Assembly: GCA_008125075.1 (NCBI GenBank)
Contig: VLTH01000002.1
Span: forward strand, 1,781,451 to 1,845,450
Direction: 5' to 3'
Origin: Acetivibrio alkalicellulosi
GTDB lineage: Bacteria; Bacillota; Clostridia; Acetivibrionales; Acetivibrionaceae
Length of the DNA: 64,000 bases
In this document: positions 16,686 to 27,027 of the stretch, in pieces
Numbering within the stretch: position 1 is the stretch's first letter
Layout: every line of letters begins with the position of its first letter
Translations under genes and position numbers: made by a program
The notes under the pieces: model-generated
Database searches by the model: none
What the model was told of the DNA's origin: nothing
What the model saw: only the letters and a program-made list of their open reading frames with translations

Positions 16686-19600
16686 GTTATTTCACTGTAA
16701 GATGTATTAATATTACCTCTAGAATCCTCATAAATGATATATGCTCTTGCATACCAGATTTCTCCCTTTTCAACATTCATCTTACGAACATGAAATTGGT
16801 CTGTAGAATTATTGTTTATTCTTCCTCGCAAAATATTTTCAGTTTCTAAAGTTATGGTATCTTCTAAGCTAACATCTGACTTTAATAAAATAACTCCACT
16901 TTCTACTAATGAATATCCTTTTGTAACATTTCTATTTGCTGTAAACATAATAGTTTTACCTTCAGTATCTATAATTGCTTTTTCTGATATACTTATAAAA
17001 GGTTCCTGGCTTATACTCTCTACACTATCTACATAAAAAGCAACCAATGCAGTATCTCTCTTAGGCATAAAGAACGAAAAATTTATATCATTACTAATTT
17101 TAATTCCATCCTGTTCCCAATGGCTAAATTTCATTCCCGATGGTGGAGCATCTGCAATAACTCTAACTGGCATATCAAACTGATATTCTCCCGCCATATC
17201 TCCTGTTGATAATTTACCACCTGCAACAGTTATAATATATGTATCTGGCAATCTTTTAAATACAGCTGATACTATCATATCAGAATCCACATTACTAAAG
17301 TCTTTATCCCATCCAACAAAATCATATCCAGTTATAAAAGGATCTTCAGGTGGTGTTGCTGCTGAATTTTTTTCAACAATTGCAGATTTTAGTATGCTGC
17401 CACTTTTATTTTTAAATATAACTGAAAATCTTTCTTCATCTTTTATGTTAAAAACTGCTCTAACACTTTCATCTGTTCCCATTACAAATTCATACACAGG
17501 GTTATCGGATATTATTCTTTTTAGCTCAACATCTTCCCAATATGCAAATTCTGCACCAGAGTCTGTAACAGCAGTTAGTATTATATTTGCACCTTGATTA
17601 TGTTCCTGCTTATAATTTGAAGGCAAACTTTCATCATTCATTTTTACAAAACCATTACCACTAACAGTTACCTCTAAAATACTCTTAGGCCAGTCAATCA
17701 TGCATTGCTTCAATGTAACCCATACTTCCACATCATTTGTAAAGTTATAACCTGTTTCAAAAGGTTTAGTAATGCAAAGTATATTAAATTTAGATATACC
17801 TGGACTTTGAAAACTAACTGTCTGCACTTCTTTTCCGCTTAGTATTACTTTGTGAGTCCCACTTGCTATAAAATTCCAGTTAGTGGAGTATATATTATTT
17901 CTTCCTTGTATAAAGTCTCCCTTTATTTCCATTGTTCCTGCTGTCAAACTAAAATTATGGCTATTAATTGAATAGGTTATAAAGCTTCCTCCTATCCATA
18001 CTCTGTCCATTTCATTTGTCATATTTAATAACCCATAAACATTGTTGTCCTCATTTCCTATTTTATAATCTCCCTCTACTTCTAATTCTCCTCCATTTAT
18101 GTTTACTGTCCCTCCGTCTTGTATCAGATCTCCTTCTACTTCTAATTTTCCTTTATTTAAATTAATTGTTCCTCCATTTATTATCAGATCTTTACCTTCT
18201 AGTGTTAATCTACTTCCATTTAAATTTAGCGTTCCTCCATTTACTATTATCTTACCATCTATTAATAAATCACCTCCAGCTAAATCCATCATCCCTTCGT
18301 CTAGTACTAAATCACCTCTCACTATCAGACTATATTCTCCTAAATTCAGGGTTCCTCCTTTTAAATTTAAGTCTCCATTAAACTCTTTATCTTCTTTCAG
18401 AGTAAAATTTGCTGCCCATAATGGTAGCTCTGTTGTTTTATATCCATTTAATATTATATCTCTTACTGGTAGTGCACTTTCAAATTTTATTCCTTCTTCT
18501 GATTTGTTTTTTATTTCTAATATATTAAATGTTGATGTTCCTGGACTTTGAAAACTTACTGTCTGTTCATCTTCTCCACTTAATATTACTTTGTGAGTCC
18601 CACTTGCTATAAAATTCCAGTTAGTGGAGTATATATTATTTCTTCCTTGTATAAAGTCTCCCTTTATTTCCATTGTTCCTGCTGTCAAACTTCCACTATG
18701 ACTACTAATTGAATAGGTTATAAAGCTTCCTCCTATCCATACTCTGTCCATTTCATTTGTCATCCTTAATATACCGTTTACATTGTTGTCCTCATCCCCT
18801 ATTATATAATCTCCCTCTACTTCTAGCTCTCCTCCGTTTATGTTCACCGTTCCTCTGCCTTGTATTAGATCTCCTTCTACTTCTAATTTTCCTTTATTTA
18901 AATTAATTGTTCCTCCATTTATTATCAAATCTTTACCTTCTAGTGTTAATTTACTTCCATTTAGATTTAGCGTCCCTCCATTTACTATTATCTTACCATC
19001 TATTAATAAATCACCTCCAGCTAAATCCATCATCCCTTCGTCTAGTACTAAATCACCTCTCACTATCAGACTATATTCTCCTAAATTCAGGGTTCCTCCT
19101 TTTAAATTTAAGTCTCCATTAAACTCTTTATCTTCTTTCAGAGTAAAATTTGCTGCCCATAATGGTAGATCTGTTGTTTTATATCCATTTAATATTATAT
19201 CTCTTACTGGTAGTGCACTTTCAAATTTTATTCCTTCTTCTGATTTGTTTTTTATTTCTAATATATTAAATGTTGATGTTCCTGGACTTTGAAAACTTAC
19301 TGTCTGTTCATCTTCTCCACTTAATATTACTTTGTGACTTCCGCTTGCTACAAAATTCCAGTTAGTGGAGTATATATTATTTCTTCCTTGTATAAAGTCT
19401 CCCTTTATTTCCATTGTTCCTGCTGTCAAACTTCCACTATGGCTATTAATTGAATAGGTTATAAAGCTTCCTCCTATCCATACTCTATCCATTTCATTTG
19501 TCATCCTTAATATACCGTTTACATAGTTGTCTTCACTTCCTATTCTATAATCACCCTGTACTTCTAGTTCTCCTCCATTTATGTTCACCGTTCCTCCGTT

Positions 19601-19819
19601 TTGTATCAAATCTCCTTCTACTTTTAAACTGTAACCATTTAAGTTTAAAGTACCATTTGTTATTTCTAGATTCCCTGTTATTCTTTTGTCTTCACTTAAC
19701 GTCACATTTTCATTAATAATCTCTCCATTAATAGAGGCTTCCACCAAGCACACTCTCATAACCATAATTAGTGCTAAAAGTCCCCAAAATATAATTCCTT
19801 TTCTTGCTTTTGTACCCAC
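16667..19819 (-). CDS. Giant secreted beta-solenoid / InlB repeat protein (paralogue 3)
   Basis: 1050 residues, GTG start with AAGGAGG 7 nt upstream. Signal peptide about 1-29. Residues about 40-700 are solenoid-like repeats (GGTLNLNGSKLTLEGKDL, GGTVNINGGELEVEGDY) organised in a 247-residue unit present twice in full and once in part, with almost no divergence. The C-terminal ~340 residues match the other two paralogues: InlB-type GYDFVGWDKDFSNV, SHWEQDGIKIS with FFMPKRDTALVAFY, and the final module ending ITAKGEI. No sortase or SLH anchor is seen. A fibrous matrix or surface role is inference. It has its own promoter (20081-20108) and terminator. Confidence 0.82.
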   Translation of the reverse strand: MGTKARKGIIFWGLLALIMVMRVCLVEASINGEIINENVTLSEDKRITGNLEITNGTLNLNGYSLKVEGDLIQNGGTVNINGGELEVQGDYRIGSEDNYVNGILRMTNEMDRVWIGGSFITYSINSHSGSLTAGTMEIKGDFIQGRNNIYSTNWNFVASGSHKVILSGEDEQTVSFQSPGTSTFNILEIKNKSEEGIKFESALPVRDIILNGYKTTDLPLWAANFTLKEDKEFNGDLNLKGGTLNLGEYSLIVRGDLVLDEGMMDLAGGDLLIDGKIIVNGGTLNLNGSKLTLEGKDLIINGGTINLNKGKLEVEGDLIQGRGTVNINGGELEVEGDYIIGDEDNNVNGILRMTNEMDRVWIGGSFITYSISSHSGSLTAGTMEIKGDFIQGRNNIYSTNWNFIASGTHKVILSGEDEQTVSFQSPGTSTFNILEIKNKSEEGIKFESALPVRDIILNGYKTTELPLWAANFTLKEDKEFNGDLNLKGGTLNLGEYSLIVRGDLVLDEGMMDLAGGDLLIDGKIIVNGGTLNLNGSRLTLEGKDLIINGGTINLNKGKLEVEGDLIQDGGTVNINGGELEVEGDYKIGNEDNNVYGLLNMTNEMDRVWIGGSFITYSINSHNFSLTAGTMEIKGDFIQGRNNIYSTNWNFIASGTHKVILSGKEVQTVSFQSPGISKFNILCITKPFETGYNFTNDVEVWVTLKQCMIDWPKSILEVTVSGNGFVKMNDESLPSNYKQEHNQGANIILTAVTDSGAEFAYWEDVELKRIISDNPVYEFVMGTDESVRAVFNIKDEERFSVIFKNKSGSILKSAIVEKNSAATPPEDPFITGYDFVGWDKDFSNVDSDMIVSAVFKRLPDTYIITVAGGKLSTGDMAGEYQFDMPVRVIADAPPSGMKFSHWEQDGIKISNDINFSFFMPKRDTALVAFYVDSVESISQEPFISISEKAIIDTEGKTIMFTANRNVTKGYSLVESGVILLKSDVSLEDTITLETENILRGRINNNSTDQFHVRKMNVEKGEIWYARAYIIYEDSRGNINTSYSEITAKGEI
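17800..19642. repeat. 741-bp intragenic tandem repeat (2.5 copies)
   Basis: Unit 1 is about 19642-18902, unit 2 about 18901-18161, and a partial third copy runs to about 17800. Long stretches are identical between units (for example around 18360-18600 versus 19101-19341). Unit borders are approximate. The period is 247 codons, so the reading frame is kept. The near identity points to recent duplication or gene conversion. Confidence 0.85.
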
Positions 19820-20080
19820 AGCAATTCCTCCTTAAAATAATTTTAGTCCCCATAATAACCATGCAATATAAAATTAGCATCTCTAATTATTAATTATAAA
19901 CTGTATCAGTTGCTGATTTATTTTTTTGTCCTAAACTCACTTTGAAATGTGTTAAAAAGTTTTACTAAAATATATTATCTTATAAACACTTAAACTTACT
20001 GGAGTTCTTTGTTACTATGCTATCTTCTCCATATATGTTTTATGTAAATATATGATGGTTATTATAATATTATCCCAAAC

Positions 20081-20108
20081 ATTATATCATAGACTGAAAC
20101 TATTTCAA
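20081..20108 (-). promoter_or_regulatory. Promoter of the giant secreted-protein gene
   Basis: TTGAAA, 16-bp spacer, TATAAT on the minus strand. The predicted leader is about 255 nt. The rest of the 19820-20135 gap is AT-rich without a recognised element. Confidence 0.65.
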
Positions 20109-20135
20109 GAATTTTCATAAAATAATATAACTTAT

Positions 20136-20161
20136 AAAAAAAGCACTCTCTACAAGAGTGC
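20136..20161 (-). terminator. Intrinsic terminator ending polysaccharide unit B
   Basis: GCACTCT-TGTAG-AGAGTGC on the minus strand (arms 20155-20161 and 20143-20149), followed by TTTTTTT. It resembles the terminator at 32768-32794 that ends unit A. Confidence 0.85.
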
Positions 20162-20176
20162 CTATATATCTACTTT

Positions 20177-20285
20177 CATTATACTCTCTAGTCTTTCCAT
20201 ATCTTTATCTGTCAACTTATATGCCATTTCATACACCTCCATAATCCTACTTACATGTATAGTTATCAATGATTCATATAAATTG
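20177..20285 (-). pseudogene. Remnant of an Rpn-family gene
   Basis: Nearly identical to about 15715-15845 of the Rpn gene (codons for SRIMEVYEMAYKLTDKDMER), with a small internal deletion and no start or nuclease core. It sits right after ugd, between that gene and the unit terminator. Confidence 0.85.
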
Positions 20286-20299
20286 GCATTTGTAATATT

Positions 20300-21469
20300 T
20301 TAACAATCCCTGCTATATAAATCCCTTGTATACACCTTCTCTTTCACATCCTTTAATTCATCTGACAGCCTATTAGCAACAATTACATCACTTATTTTCT
20401 TAAACTCATCAAAATCTTTTATAACACGAGAATTATAAAAATCATCTTTATCTAATGCGGGCTCATAAACAACAACCTCTATTCCTTTAGCCTTAACACG
20501 CTTCATAACACCTTGAATAGAAGATTGTCTAAAATTATCAGAATTCATTTTCATAGTAAGTCTATAAACCCCAACAACTTTAGGATGTCTTTTAATAATC
20601 ATATCGGCAATATGATCTTTCCTTGTCCTATTTGCATCAACAATTGCAGACATAATATTGCTTGGTACATCTTCATAATTAGCTAACAACTGTTTTGTAT
20701 CTTTTGGCAAACAATATCCCCCATACCCAAATGACGGATTGTTGTAATGTTTTCCTATTCTTGGATCTAAACCAACTCCTTCTATTATTTGCTTTGTATC
20801 TAAACCTCTTATCTCCGCATAAGTGTCAAGTTCATTAAAGAAAGCAACCCTCATTGCCAAATAAGTGTTTGCGAATAATTTAACAGCTTCTGCCTCTGTA
20901 GAATTAGTTAGAAGAACAGGTATATCCTTTTTAATTGCTCCTTCAATAAGTAGATCTGCAAACCTCTTTGATCTTTCTGATTTTTCTCCAATTACAATTC
21001 TAGACGGATAAAGATTATCATATAGTGCCTTACCTTCTCTTAAAAACTCTGGTGAGAAAATAATGTTTTCTGTTTCAAATTTTTCTTTAACTTTTTCTGT
21101 ATACCCTACAGGTACTGTAGATTTAATAATCATAATTGCATCAGGATTAATTGATAATACATTTGCAATTACAGCCTCAACAGACCTAGTATTAAAGTAG
21201 TTTTTTTCTGGATCATAATTGGTTGGAGTAGAAATTATAACATAATCCGCATCTTTAAATGCTAAATAATTATTAGTTGTAGCTGTTAAGTTTAAATCTT
21301 TTGTCTTCAAATATTCATCAATTTCTGTATCAACAATTGGTGATTTTTTTTCATTAATCATGTCTACCTTTTCCTGAATAATATCTAATGCAATTACTTC
21401 ATTATGCTGAGCTAATAAAACAGCATTAGAAAGTCCAACATAACCTGTACCTGCAACCGTTATTTTCAT
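20300..21469 (-). CDS. ugd: UDP-glucose 6-dehydrogenase (short E. coli Ugd type)
   Basis: 389 residues, the size of the E. coli Ugd type. Rossmann motif [14 protein letters not shown], then [35 protein letters not shown] and [11 protein letters not shown] with the catalytic Cys. It supplies UDP-glucuronate. It is the last gene of unit B, 84 bp after the UDP-glucuronate 4-epimerase gene, so the pair can make UDP-GlcA and UDP-GalA. RBS GGGGGG precedes the ATG. Confidence 0.93.
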   Translation of the reverse strand: MKITVAGTGYVGLSNAVLLAQHNEVIALDIIQEKVDMINEKKSPIVDTEIDEYLKTKDLNLTATTNNYLAFKDADYVIISTPTNYDPEKNYFNTRSVEAVIANVLSINPDAIMIIKSTVPVGYTEKVKEKFETENIIFSPEFLREGKALYDNLYPSRIVIGEKSERSKRFADLLIEGAIKKDIPVLLTNSTEAEAVKLFANTYLAMRVAFFNELDTYAEIRGLDTKQIIEGVGLDPRIGKHYNNPSFGYGGYCLPKDTKQLLANYEDVPSNIMSAIVDANRTRKDHIADMIIKRHPKVVGVYRLTMKMNSDNFRQSSIQGVMKRVKAKGIEVVVYEPALDKDDFYNSRVIKDFDEFKKISDVIVANRLSDELKDVKEKVYTRDLYSRDC

Positions 21470-21552
21470 AATAATTGCCCCCCTTTAACTTCATTTAATG
21501 AAGTTTTTAATACTATATTTTTATACTTTCAACGCATTAATTTGTTATATTT

Positions 21553-22560
21553 TTATATTTGATAGTACCTTTTGTACCAAAATACAAACTTTTCTATTCC
21601 TTCTTCTATGCTTGTGCTTGGTTTAAATCCAATATCTCTTTCTAAATCAGATACATCTGCATAAGTTCTAATCACATCTCCTAACTGCATATCCATATAT
21701 ACCTTCTCTGCTTCTTTTCCAATAGCAGACTCTAACGCCTTAATAAAACGCATTAATGATACTGGATTATTATTACCTATATTATAAACCTTATATGGCG
21801 CAAAACTTGTACTTAAATCATCTTTACTCTCATCCCATTGTTTGTTTGAAACCGGTATCTTATCTATTAATTTAAAAACCCCTTCAACTATATCATCTAT
21901 ATATGTAAAGTCCCGTTCCATCTTACCATGATTAAATACTTTAATTGGTTTACCACATAATATATCTTTGGTAAATAAAAAGTATGCCATATCAGGCCTG
22001 CCATATGGACCATAAACAGTGAAAAATCTAAGTCCAGTAGTAGGAATATTATATAAATGGCTATATGTATGAGCCATAAGTTCATTTGATTTTTTAGTAG
22101 CTGCATAAAGAGATACTGGATGGTCTACATTATGATTTGTAGAAAATGGTGCCACCTTATTACCACCGTAAACTGAACTTGATGATGCATAAAGTAAATG
22201 CTTAACAGGATAATTTCTGCAAGCTTCTAATATATTCATAAATCCTACTAAATTAGAATCAACATAAGCATAAGGATTTTCTATTGAATATCGAACTCCA
22301 GCCTGTGCCGCTAAATTAATTACATGAGTAATATTATATTTAGAAAATATTTCATCTAGAGATTTTTTATCTTTTAAATCTACCTTTCTAAAATTAAAGT
22401 TAGAATACCTACCTAAAATTTCAAGCCTTGATTCTTTTAATCTAGGATCATAGTAGTTATTTAAATTATCTATTCCTACAACTTGATAGGATTTATCCAA
22501 TAGTAGTTGTGATAAGTGAAAACCTATGAACCCAGCTGCTCCTGTAATTAATATTTTCAT
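21553..22560 (-). CDS. UDP-glucuronate 4-epimerase (CapI/LspL type SDR)
   Basis: 335 residues. Extended [13 protein letters not shown] nucleotide motif, catalytic YAATKKSNE (Tyr-x3-Lys), and the family stretch [20 protein letters not shown], typical of UDP-glucuronate 4-epimerases. [13 protein letters not shown] near residue 37 also fits. It interconverts UDP-GlcA and UDP-GalA. Start 10 bp from the flippase stop; clearly in the same operon as ugd. Confidence 0.9.
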   Translation of the reverse strand: MKILITGAAGFIGFHLSQLLLDKSYQVVGIDNLNNYYDPRLKESRLEILGRYSNFNFRKVDLKDKKSLDEIFSKYNITHVINLAAQAGVRYSIENPYAYVDSNLVGFMNILEACRNYPVKHLLYASSSSVYGGNKVAPFSTNHNVDHPVSLYAATKKSNELMAHTYSHLYNIPTTGLRFFTVYGPYGRPDMAYFLFTKDILCGKPIKVFNHGKMERDFTYIDDIVEGVFKLIDKIPVSNKQWDESKDDLSTSFAPYKVYNIGNNNPVSLMRFIKALESAIGKEAEKVYMDMQLGDVIRTYADVSDLERDIGFKPSTSIEEGIEKFVFWYKRYYQI

Positions 22561-22569
22561 ATTTACCCC

Positions 22570-23919
22570 CTATTTTTCTTTTTTAACCAACTCTATTTCC
22601 TTATTTATGTAAAACCGTGCTAATACATACGTGGCAAAATAAAATATGGACATAGACGAGCTATAAAAAATAATCGCTACATATGCACTTCCATTGAAAA
22701 AATACTTAGCACTTCCAAATGATAAAAGTACTAACCCTAATCCTAATAGGTCTAATATCATCTTTTGTTTTTGCTTTTCTATAACTTCAAAAACCCTACT
22801 AACTGGCGAAAATATAAAATCAGAATATATTGCTACAGACAAAATTCGAGCATACACTCCAGCTTCATACCATTGCTCACCAAAAGCAAATGAAAATAAC
22901 CAAGGTCCAATTATAATTAAAGCTAGAGTTGGGAATATTCCAATTAAAATTAGTTTTCTCATTAAACTATTTGATAAGTTTTTTAACTTAATAGGATTCT
23001 TCTTTCCTATACTAGCAGCTTCTGCGAAAAAAACATTTCTGATAGAATGTCCTATCACAGTCATTGGTAATTTTACAATAGTATTTGCTAAACCATACAT
23101 TCCAACTGTAGAAGCTCCATATAAAGACATGTTAAAAATGGGTAATTGGTTTTTAAATCTTGATAAAAAAGTACCTGGAGTTTGATAAATAGCAAAATCC
23201 TTATATCTTTTAAAGCTATATACCATTTCTTTAAAATTTATATGATGAAATATATTTTTTTCACTCTCATAAAATTTCTTCAAGAAAACAACTATGCTTA
23301 CGCTTTCACTTATAATCTTACCAAAGAGTAAACCAAAAACTCCAAAACCAAAATATCCTGCTACAGTTTTTACTATGTTTCCGGACAAATTTTGACCTAC
23401 TTTTGTTTTTGAAATTAGCTTAAAACTCTTTCTTCTATAGTTCCATTTAAGTAAAATTTGATATACTCCAATAAAGAAAACTCCAACTGATAAAAAATAT
23501 TTGTATTGGCTCATTGAATCAGCATCTAAAAGGGATAGGAATCTATCACCATAAAAATATAACACTCCTGTTAATACTAATGTAAAAATAGATAAAATAC
23601 AAAAACTTACTCCTGCTAAGTTTATTGCAGATTTATCATTTTCCGGTATAGGTATTGCTAGTTCATACTTTAGTGAGGAAAAAGAAAATAGCATTATAAT
23701 AGATGAAAAAATAGCCATAATTCCATATTCACTTGGTAAATATAATCGAGTCAATATTGGAGAAAAAAATACATTTATAATCTGTGTAATTGCTGTACCA
23801 CCAGCTATATATAAAACACTCTTAGTAAAATTACTCTTTAATAATTTAGTTTTATTTTCCTTTATTTTATTATATATTAAATTCATAACATACACATCCC
23901 TATTAGATTTCAAATTCAC
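22570..23919 (-). CDS. Polysaccharide flippase, Wzx-like (unit B)
   Basis: 449 residues with about 12-14 hydrophobic helices. The N-terminal GGTAITQIINVFFSPILTRL with PSEYGIMAIF is the hallmark of the MOP/PST exporter family that flips undecaprenyl-linked repeat units across the membrane. It is the only flippase of unit B, as 34214-35686 is for unit A. Confidence 0.9.
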   Translation of the reverse strand: MNLKSNRDVYVMNLIYNKIKENKTKLLKSNFTKSVLYIAGGTAITQIINVFFSPILTRLYLPSEYGIMAIFSSIIMLFSFSSLKYELAIPIPENDKSAINLAGVSFCILSIFTLVLTGVLYFYGDRFLSLLDADSMSQYKYFLSVGVFFIGVYQILLKWNYRRKSFKLISKTKVGQNLSGNIVKTVAGYFGFGVFGLLFGKIISESVSIVVFLKKFYESEKNIFHHINFKEMVYSFKRYKDFAIYQTPGTFLSRFKNQLPIFNMSLYGASTVGMYGLANTIVKLPMTVIGHSIRNVFFAEAASIGKKNPIKLKNLSNSLMRKLILIGIFPTLALIIIGPWLFSFAFGEQWYEAGVYARILSVAIYSDFIFSPVSRVFEVIEKQKQKMILDLLGLGLVLLSFGSAKYFFNGSAYVAIIFYSSSMSIFYFATYVLARFYINKEIELVKKEK

Positions 23920-23925
23920 ACTTTT

Positions 23926-24558
23926 TTATAAATCTATCTCACTTAATATTTTATTTACAGCTTCTTTAGGAGTCATATCTTTATTGTAATTAATTCTTAT
24001 TATTTTCATGACAGGTTTATATATTTTTTTTACATAATCAACCATACATAAAGTATCTTTAAAATCAATTACATTTTGCTGAATAATTTCTAAACTAAAA
24101 AAATCATTTTTCCTACTTCTTTTTAATCTTCTTTCATATATTGTATCTGCATCTGCTTCTAAAACAACTATGCAATCAGGTATATATATTTTTTTTTGTA
24201 TCACATTTATAATTTCTTTCATATTATCACACTTACAATGTCTATTAATTTCTCTTGTTTTATGTAAAATACCTTCATCTAAAAAATAGATTTGTTGTTT
24301 ATTATCAATTGCTTTTATCTTCAAAATATATGAACATAAAAGTTTTAATATTTTAATTCCTCCTTTAATATTAATAGGCTTAAGTTTATAAGTTAAATAT
24401 ATTGCTTTTAAAATAGTAAAAATTTTTTCTTTTATACTGGTATTTCTGTATATACTTAAATTAGTTAATTTAATTCCACTAATATCTTTTAAACTTATAA
24501 ATGAATCTAAAACTGTTGTTTTCCCAGTACCAGCAATACCTATAAATTCAATAACCAT
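23926..24558 (-). CDS. P-loop kinase-like protein (dNMP/adenylylsulfate kinase fold)
   Basis: 210 residues. Walker A GIAGTGKTTV at residues 7-16, a DEGILHKTRE motif near 105, and a lid-like RRLKRSRKND segment near 160, as in nucleotide kinases of the thymidylate-kinase class. Genes of this type appear in polysaccharide clusters with no proven role. Substrate unknown. It is spaced 7 bp from the flippase gene and so cotranscribed. Confidence 0.6.
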   Translation of the reverse strand: MVIEFIGIAGTGKTTVLDSFISLKDISGIKLTNLSIYRNTSIKEKIFTILKAIYLTYKLKPINIKGGIKILKLLCSYILKIKAIDNKQQIYFLDEGILHKTREINRHCKCDNMKEIINVIQKKIYIPDCIVVLEADADTIYERRLKRSRKNDFFSLEIIQQNVIDFKDTLCMVDYVKKIYKPVMKIIRINYNKDMTPKEAVNKILSEIDL

Positions 24559-24572
24559 TTTTTCTCTCCTTT

Positions 24573-25823
24573 TTAAGCATAAAAGGATTTACTATTTTCA
24601 CCCTTTATATTAACACTTCTTGTTTTGGCATAAGACAAAATTAATATCCATACCATCATAAATGGTCTAATATAATAAGTTGTCTGCCAATATTCTAAAA
24701 TAACTAAAATTACAGCAAATACAATAAAAACATTAAATATTCTTTTGTCAACATCAGTTACATATTTACGACTTTTCCAAAGAGCAACAAATACGTATGC
24801 ATATTTAGCATAATATATAATAAAACCGATCCAACCTCCACTAACTAAAATTTCAAGAAAATTATTATGGACATGATTGCCACCATCTTTAAAAACAGTT
24901 CTAAAATTATTTAGTCCCCAACCAGTTATAGGTCTCATACTAAATACTTCTTTTGCTGTCTCTATAAGCTTGATTCTTGTACGCATAGATGCGTCAATAG
25001 TATTGTAATCACTACTAATTAAATAATTTAAAACATTTTCTAATCTGTGTCCAACAGAAAAATATAGAATTTCATTATTCATAATTGTATAGTATCCAAA
25101 TATTAAAACACCTACAGTAACACCAATATAAATTAAGCTTTTTATTAAATTAAATCTTACTTCTTTTATATAAAAATTACCTATTAACGCTAAAGGTACA
25201 AACAAAAAAGCCTTACGAGTTGCAAAAACAAACATTGTTAATGTCATAAAAATAAAAATTCCCCAAAATTTCTTATTATTACTTTTACTATATAAAATCA
25301 TTGATAAAATCATACATATTCCAGCAATCCAAGCACCTCTGATTGGAGAAATGCCTCCAATACTAACTCCATATATGTTAATCCCGGACATTCTTCTGTT
25401 AGTAAATAATGTTCCCATGTTAATAACTAAAGTCAAAGCAATAGAAAAAACATAAGATAAAGTAAATAACTTTAATATGTATCTAAAGTTATTTCTGAAA
25501 TGAATATAATTATATAAAGAAATATATATAACTGTACATATTATTAGTGTATTAATCATCTCACTAGAAGCTGTCTTGTCAACAGTAATACCATATAAGT
25601 TCTGAAATACTGCATATGCTATAAAAAGAATTTCTAACATAAAATATTTAGATATCTTTAATCTACCTTTAATTAAAATCATAAATATACAAGAAGACGC
25701 AAATAAAAATAAAGTCCCCCTTCCAACTATAGATCGTTCAGATAAAAATGTCATTAAAATATATAGACAAAATGATATATCTACAAAGGATTCTATTTTT
25801 ACTTTTCCATCCACACAATACAT
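24573..25823 (-). CDS. O-antigen polymerase/ligase-like membrane protein, Wzy (unit B)
   Basis: 416 residues from ATG 25823, preferred because AGGGTGG is 6 nt upstream; an ATG at 25856 has no RBS. About 10-12 transmembrane helices. The Wzy_C/O-antigen ligase signature is the periplasmic loop with TGWGLNNFRTVF, GGNHVHNNFLEILVSGGWIG. It joins repeat units on the outer face of the membrane. Each of the two polysaccharide units has one such gene. Confidence 0.85.
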   Translation of the reverse strand: MYCVDGKVKIESFVDISFCLYILMTFLSERSIVGRGTLFLFASSCIFMILIKGRLKISKYFMLEILFIAYAVFQNLYGITVDKTASSEMINTLIICTVIYISLYNYIHFRNNFRYILKLFTLSYVFSIALTLVINMGTLFTNRRMSGINIYGVSIGGISPIRGAWIAGICMILSMILYSKSNNKKFWGIFIFMTLTMFVFATRKAFLFVPLALIGNFYIKEVRFNLIKSLIYIGVTVGVLIFGYYTIMNNEILYFSVGHRLENVLNYLISSDYNTIDASMRTRIKLIETAKEVFSMRPITGWGLNNFRTVFKDGGNHVHNNFLEILVSGGWIGFIIYYAKYAYVFVALWKSRKYVTDVDKRIFNVFIVFAVILVILEYWQTTYYIRPFMMVWILILSYAKTRSVNIKGENSKSFYA

Positions 25824-25890
25824 ACAAATCCACCCTATATCTTTTATGCAAAACATAATATAATACTATACATTCTTTACAATATCTTGT

Positions 25891-26970
25891 TTACACAACT
25901 ATATCTTTTAGATATTTTAATAATTGACTTGCTATCTTATTTATTTCTAGTTTTTGACGTATTAATATTGCATTAGTACAAATCTTTTTTGTATAATTCT
26001 CATCTTCAACAATTTTAAACATTGCTAAAACTATTCCATCCTTATCACCTACTGGAACTAATATTCCATTTTTCATGTTTTCAATAAGTTCATTTGGTCC
26101 ACCAACTGGACAATCTGTTGATATCACAGGTAACCCTAATGCCATAGCTTCAATCAAAACATTTGGCATTCCTTCATAATTAGATGTTAATATAAACATC
26201 TGAGATTGATTAATTAAGTCTAACACATTTTTCTTCTTTCCAGGTAAAAAATAAGAGTTTTTAGGAAGCTTTTTTGAAGCATATTGTTCTAATTTATCTC
26301 TTAATGAACCCTCTCCATATATTGTTAATATATAATCATCATATTTGTGATGAAATTCTGAAAATGCATCAATTAATAAATGGAAATTTTTTTGTTCTTC
26401 CAGTCTTCCAATTGCAACAATTTCTTTACGTCTTTTCCCTGTATATGGCTGTGGTAATCTATTTAAATCAATAGGATTTGGTAAAATAATACTTCTTTTT
26501 TGAATTCCTAAAGAAAAAAACTCACTTGCTTGTTTTGTTTGAAAAACAAAACCTTTACAAAAAAAAGGATATATTATTTTTCTCAAAACACGCTTTATTT
26601 TGCTTCTTGGATATAATGCTGGATTGTTACGTTCAGATACTATTACTGGTATATTAGTTCCAACTAAAGCCAATGCTACCCAAACATTTACTTTTTCAGG
26701 CATTGCTATTATAACATCTGGTTTAAATTTCTTTGTCATCTTTCTTAAATTAAAATAGTTTTTAATAATACTTCTATTATAGTTTTTACTATCGTAAGCA
26801 AATGACCTAATATTTACTTTTTTATTTAAATCATAAAAACACTCTGGTTTGCTCTCTGTTAAAATACTGCATTTAATTTCATTATCAGTAAACCAATTAG
26901 CTAATTGTGCAATAACACGCTCACAACCTCCACCAACCATATCATATGTAACAAGCATAACGTTTTTCAA
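25891..26970 (-). CDS. Glycosyltransferase family 4
   Basis: 359 residues, GT-B fold. N-terminal MVGGGCERVIAQLANW, C-terminal donor site AIGRLEEQKNFHLLIDAF and SNYEGMPNVLIEAMALGLP (the E-x7-E motif), followed by GGPNELIENMKNGILVP. It adds one sugar of the unit B repeat; the donor cannot be read from sequence. Confidence 0.88.
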   Translation of the reverse strand: MKNVMLVTYDMVGGGCERVIAQLANWFTDNEIKCSILTESKPECFYDLNKKVNIRSFAYDSKNYNRSIIKNYFNLRKMTKKFKPDVIIAMPEKVNVWVALALVGTNIPVIVSERNNPALYPRSKIKRVLRKIIYPFFCKGFVFQTKQASEFFSLGIQKRSIILPNPIDLNRLPQPYTGKRRKEIVAIGRLEEQKNFHLLIDAFSEFHHKYDDYILTIYGEGSLRDKLEQYASKKLPKNSYFLPGKKKNVLDLINQSQMFILTSNYEGMPNVLIEAMALGLPVISTDCPVGGPNELIENMKNGILVPVGDKDGIVLAMFKIVEDENYTKKICTNAILIRQKLEINKIASQLLKYLKDIVV

Positions 26971-27027
26971 ACTAAAACAACTCCCTATTACTTATTATGA
27001 CAGCTTAAAAAATTAAAATACAGCATG

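Noticed and set aside
18099..19292. Two 150-residue plus-strand ORFs with nearly the same sequence
   Set aside because: They are antisense shadows of the 741-bp repeats in the large secreted-protein gene.
19820..20080. Cyclic-di-GMP riboswitch in the long leaders of the secreted-protein genes
   Set aside because: The conserved GEMM core was not found in any of the three leaders.
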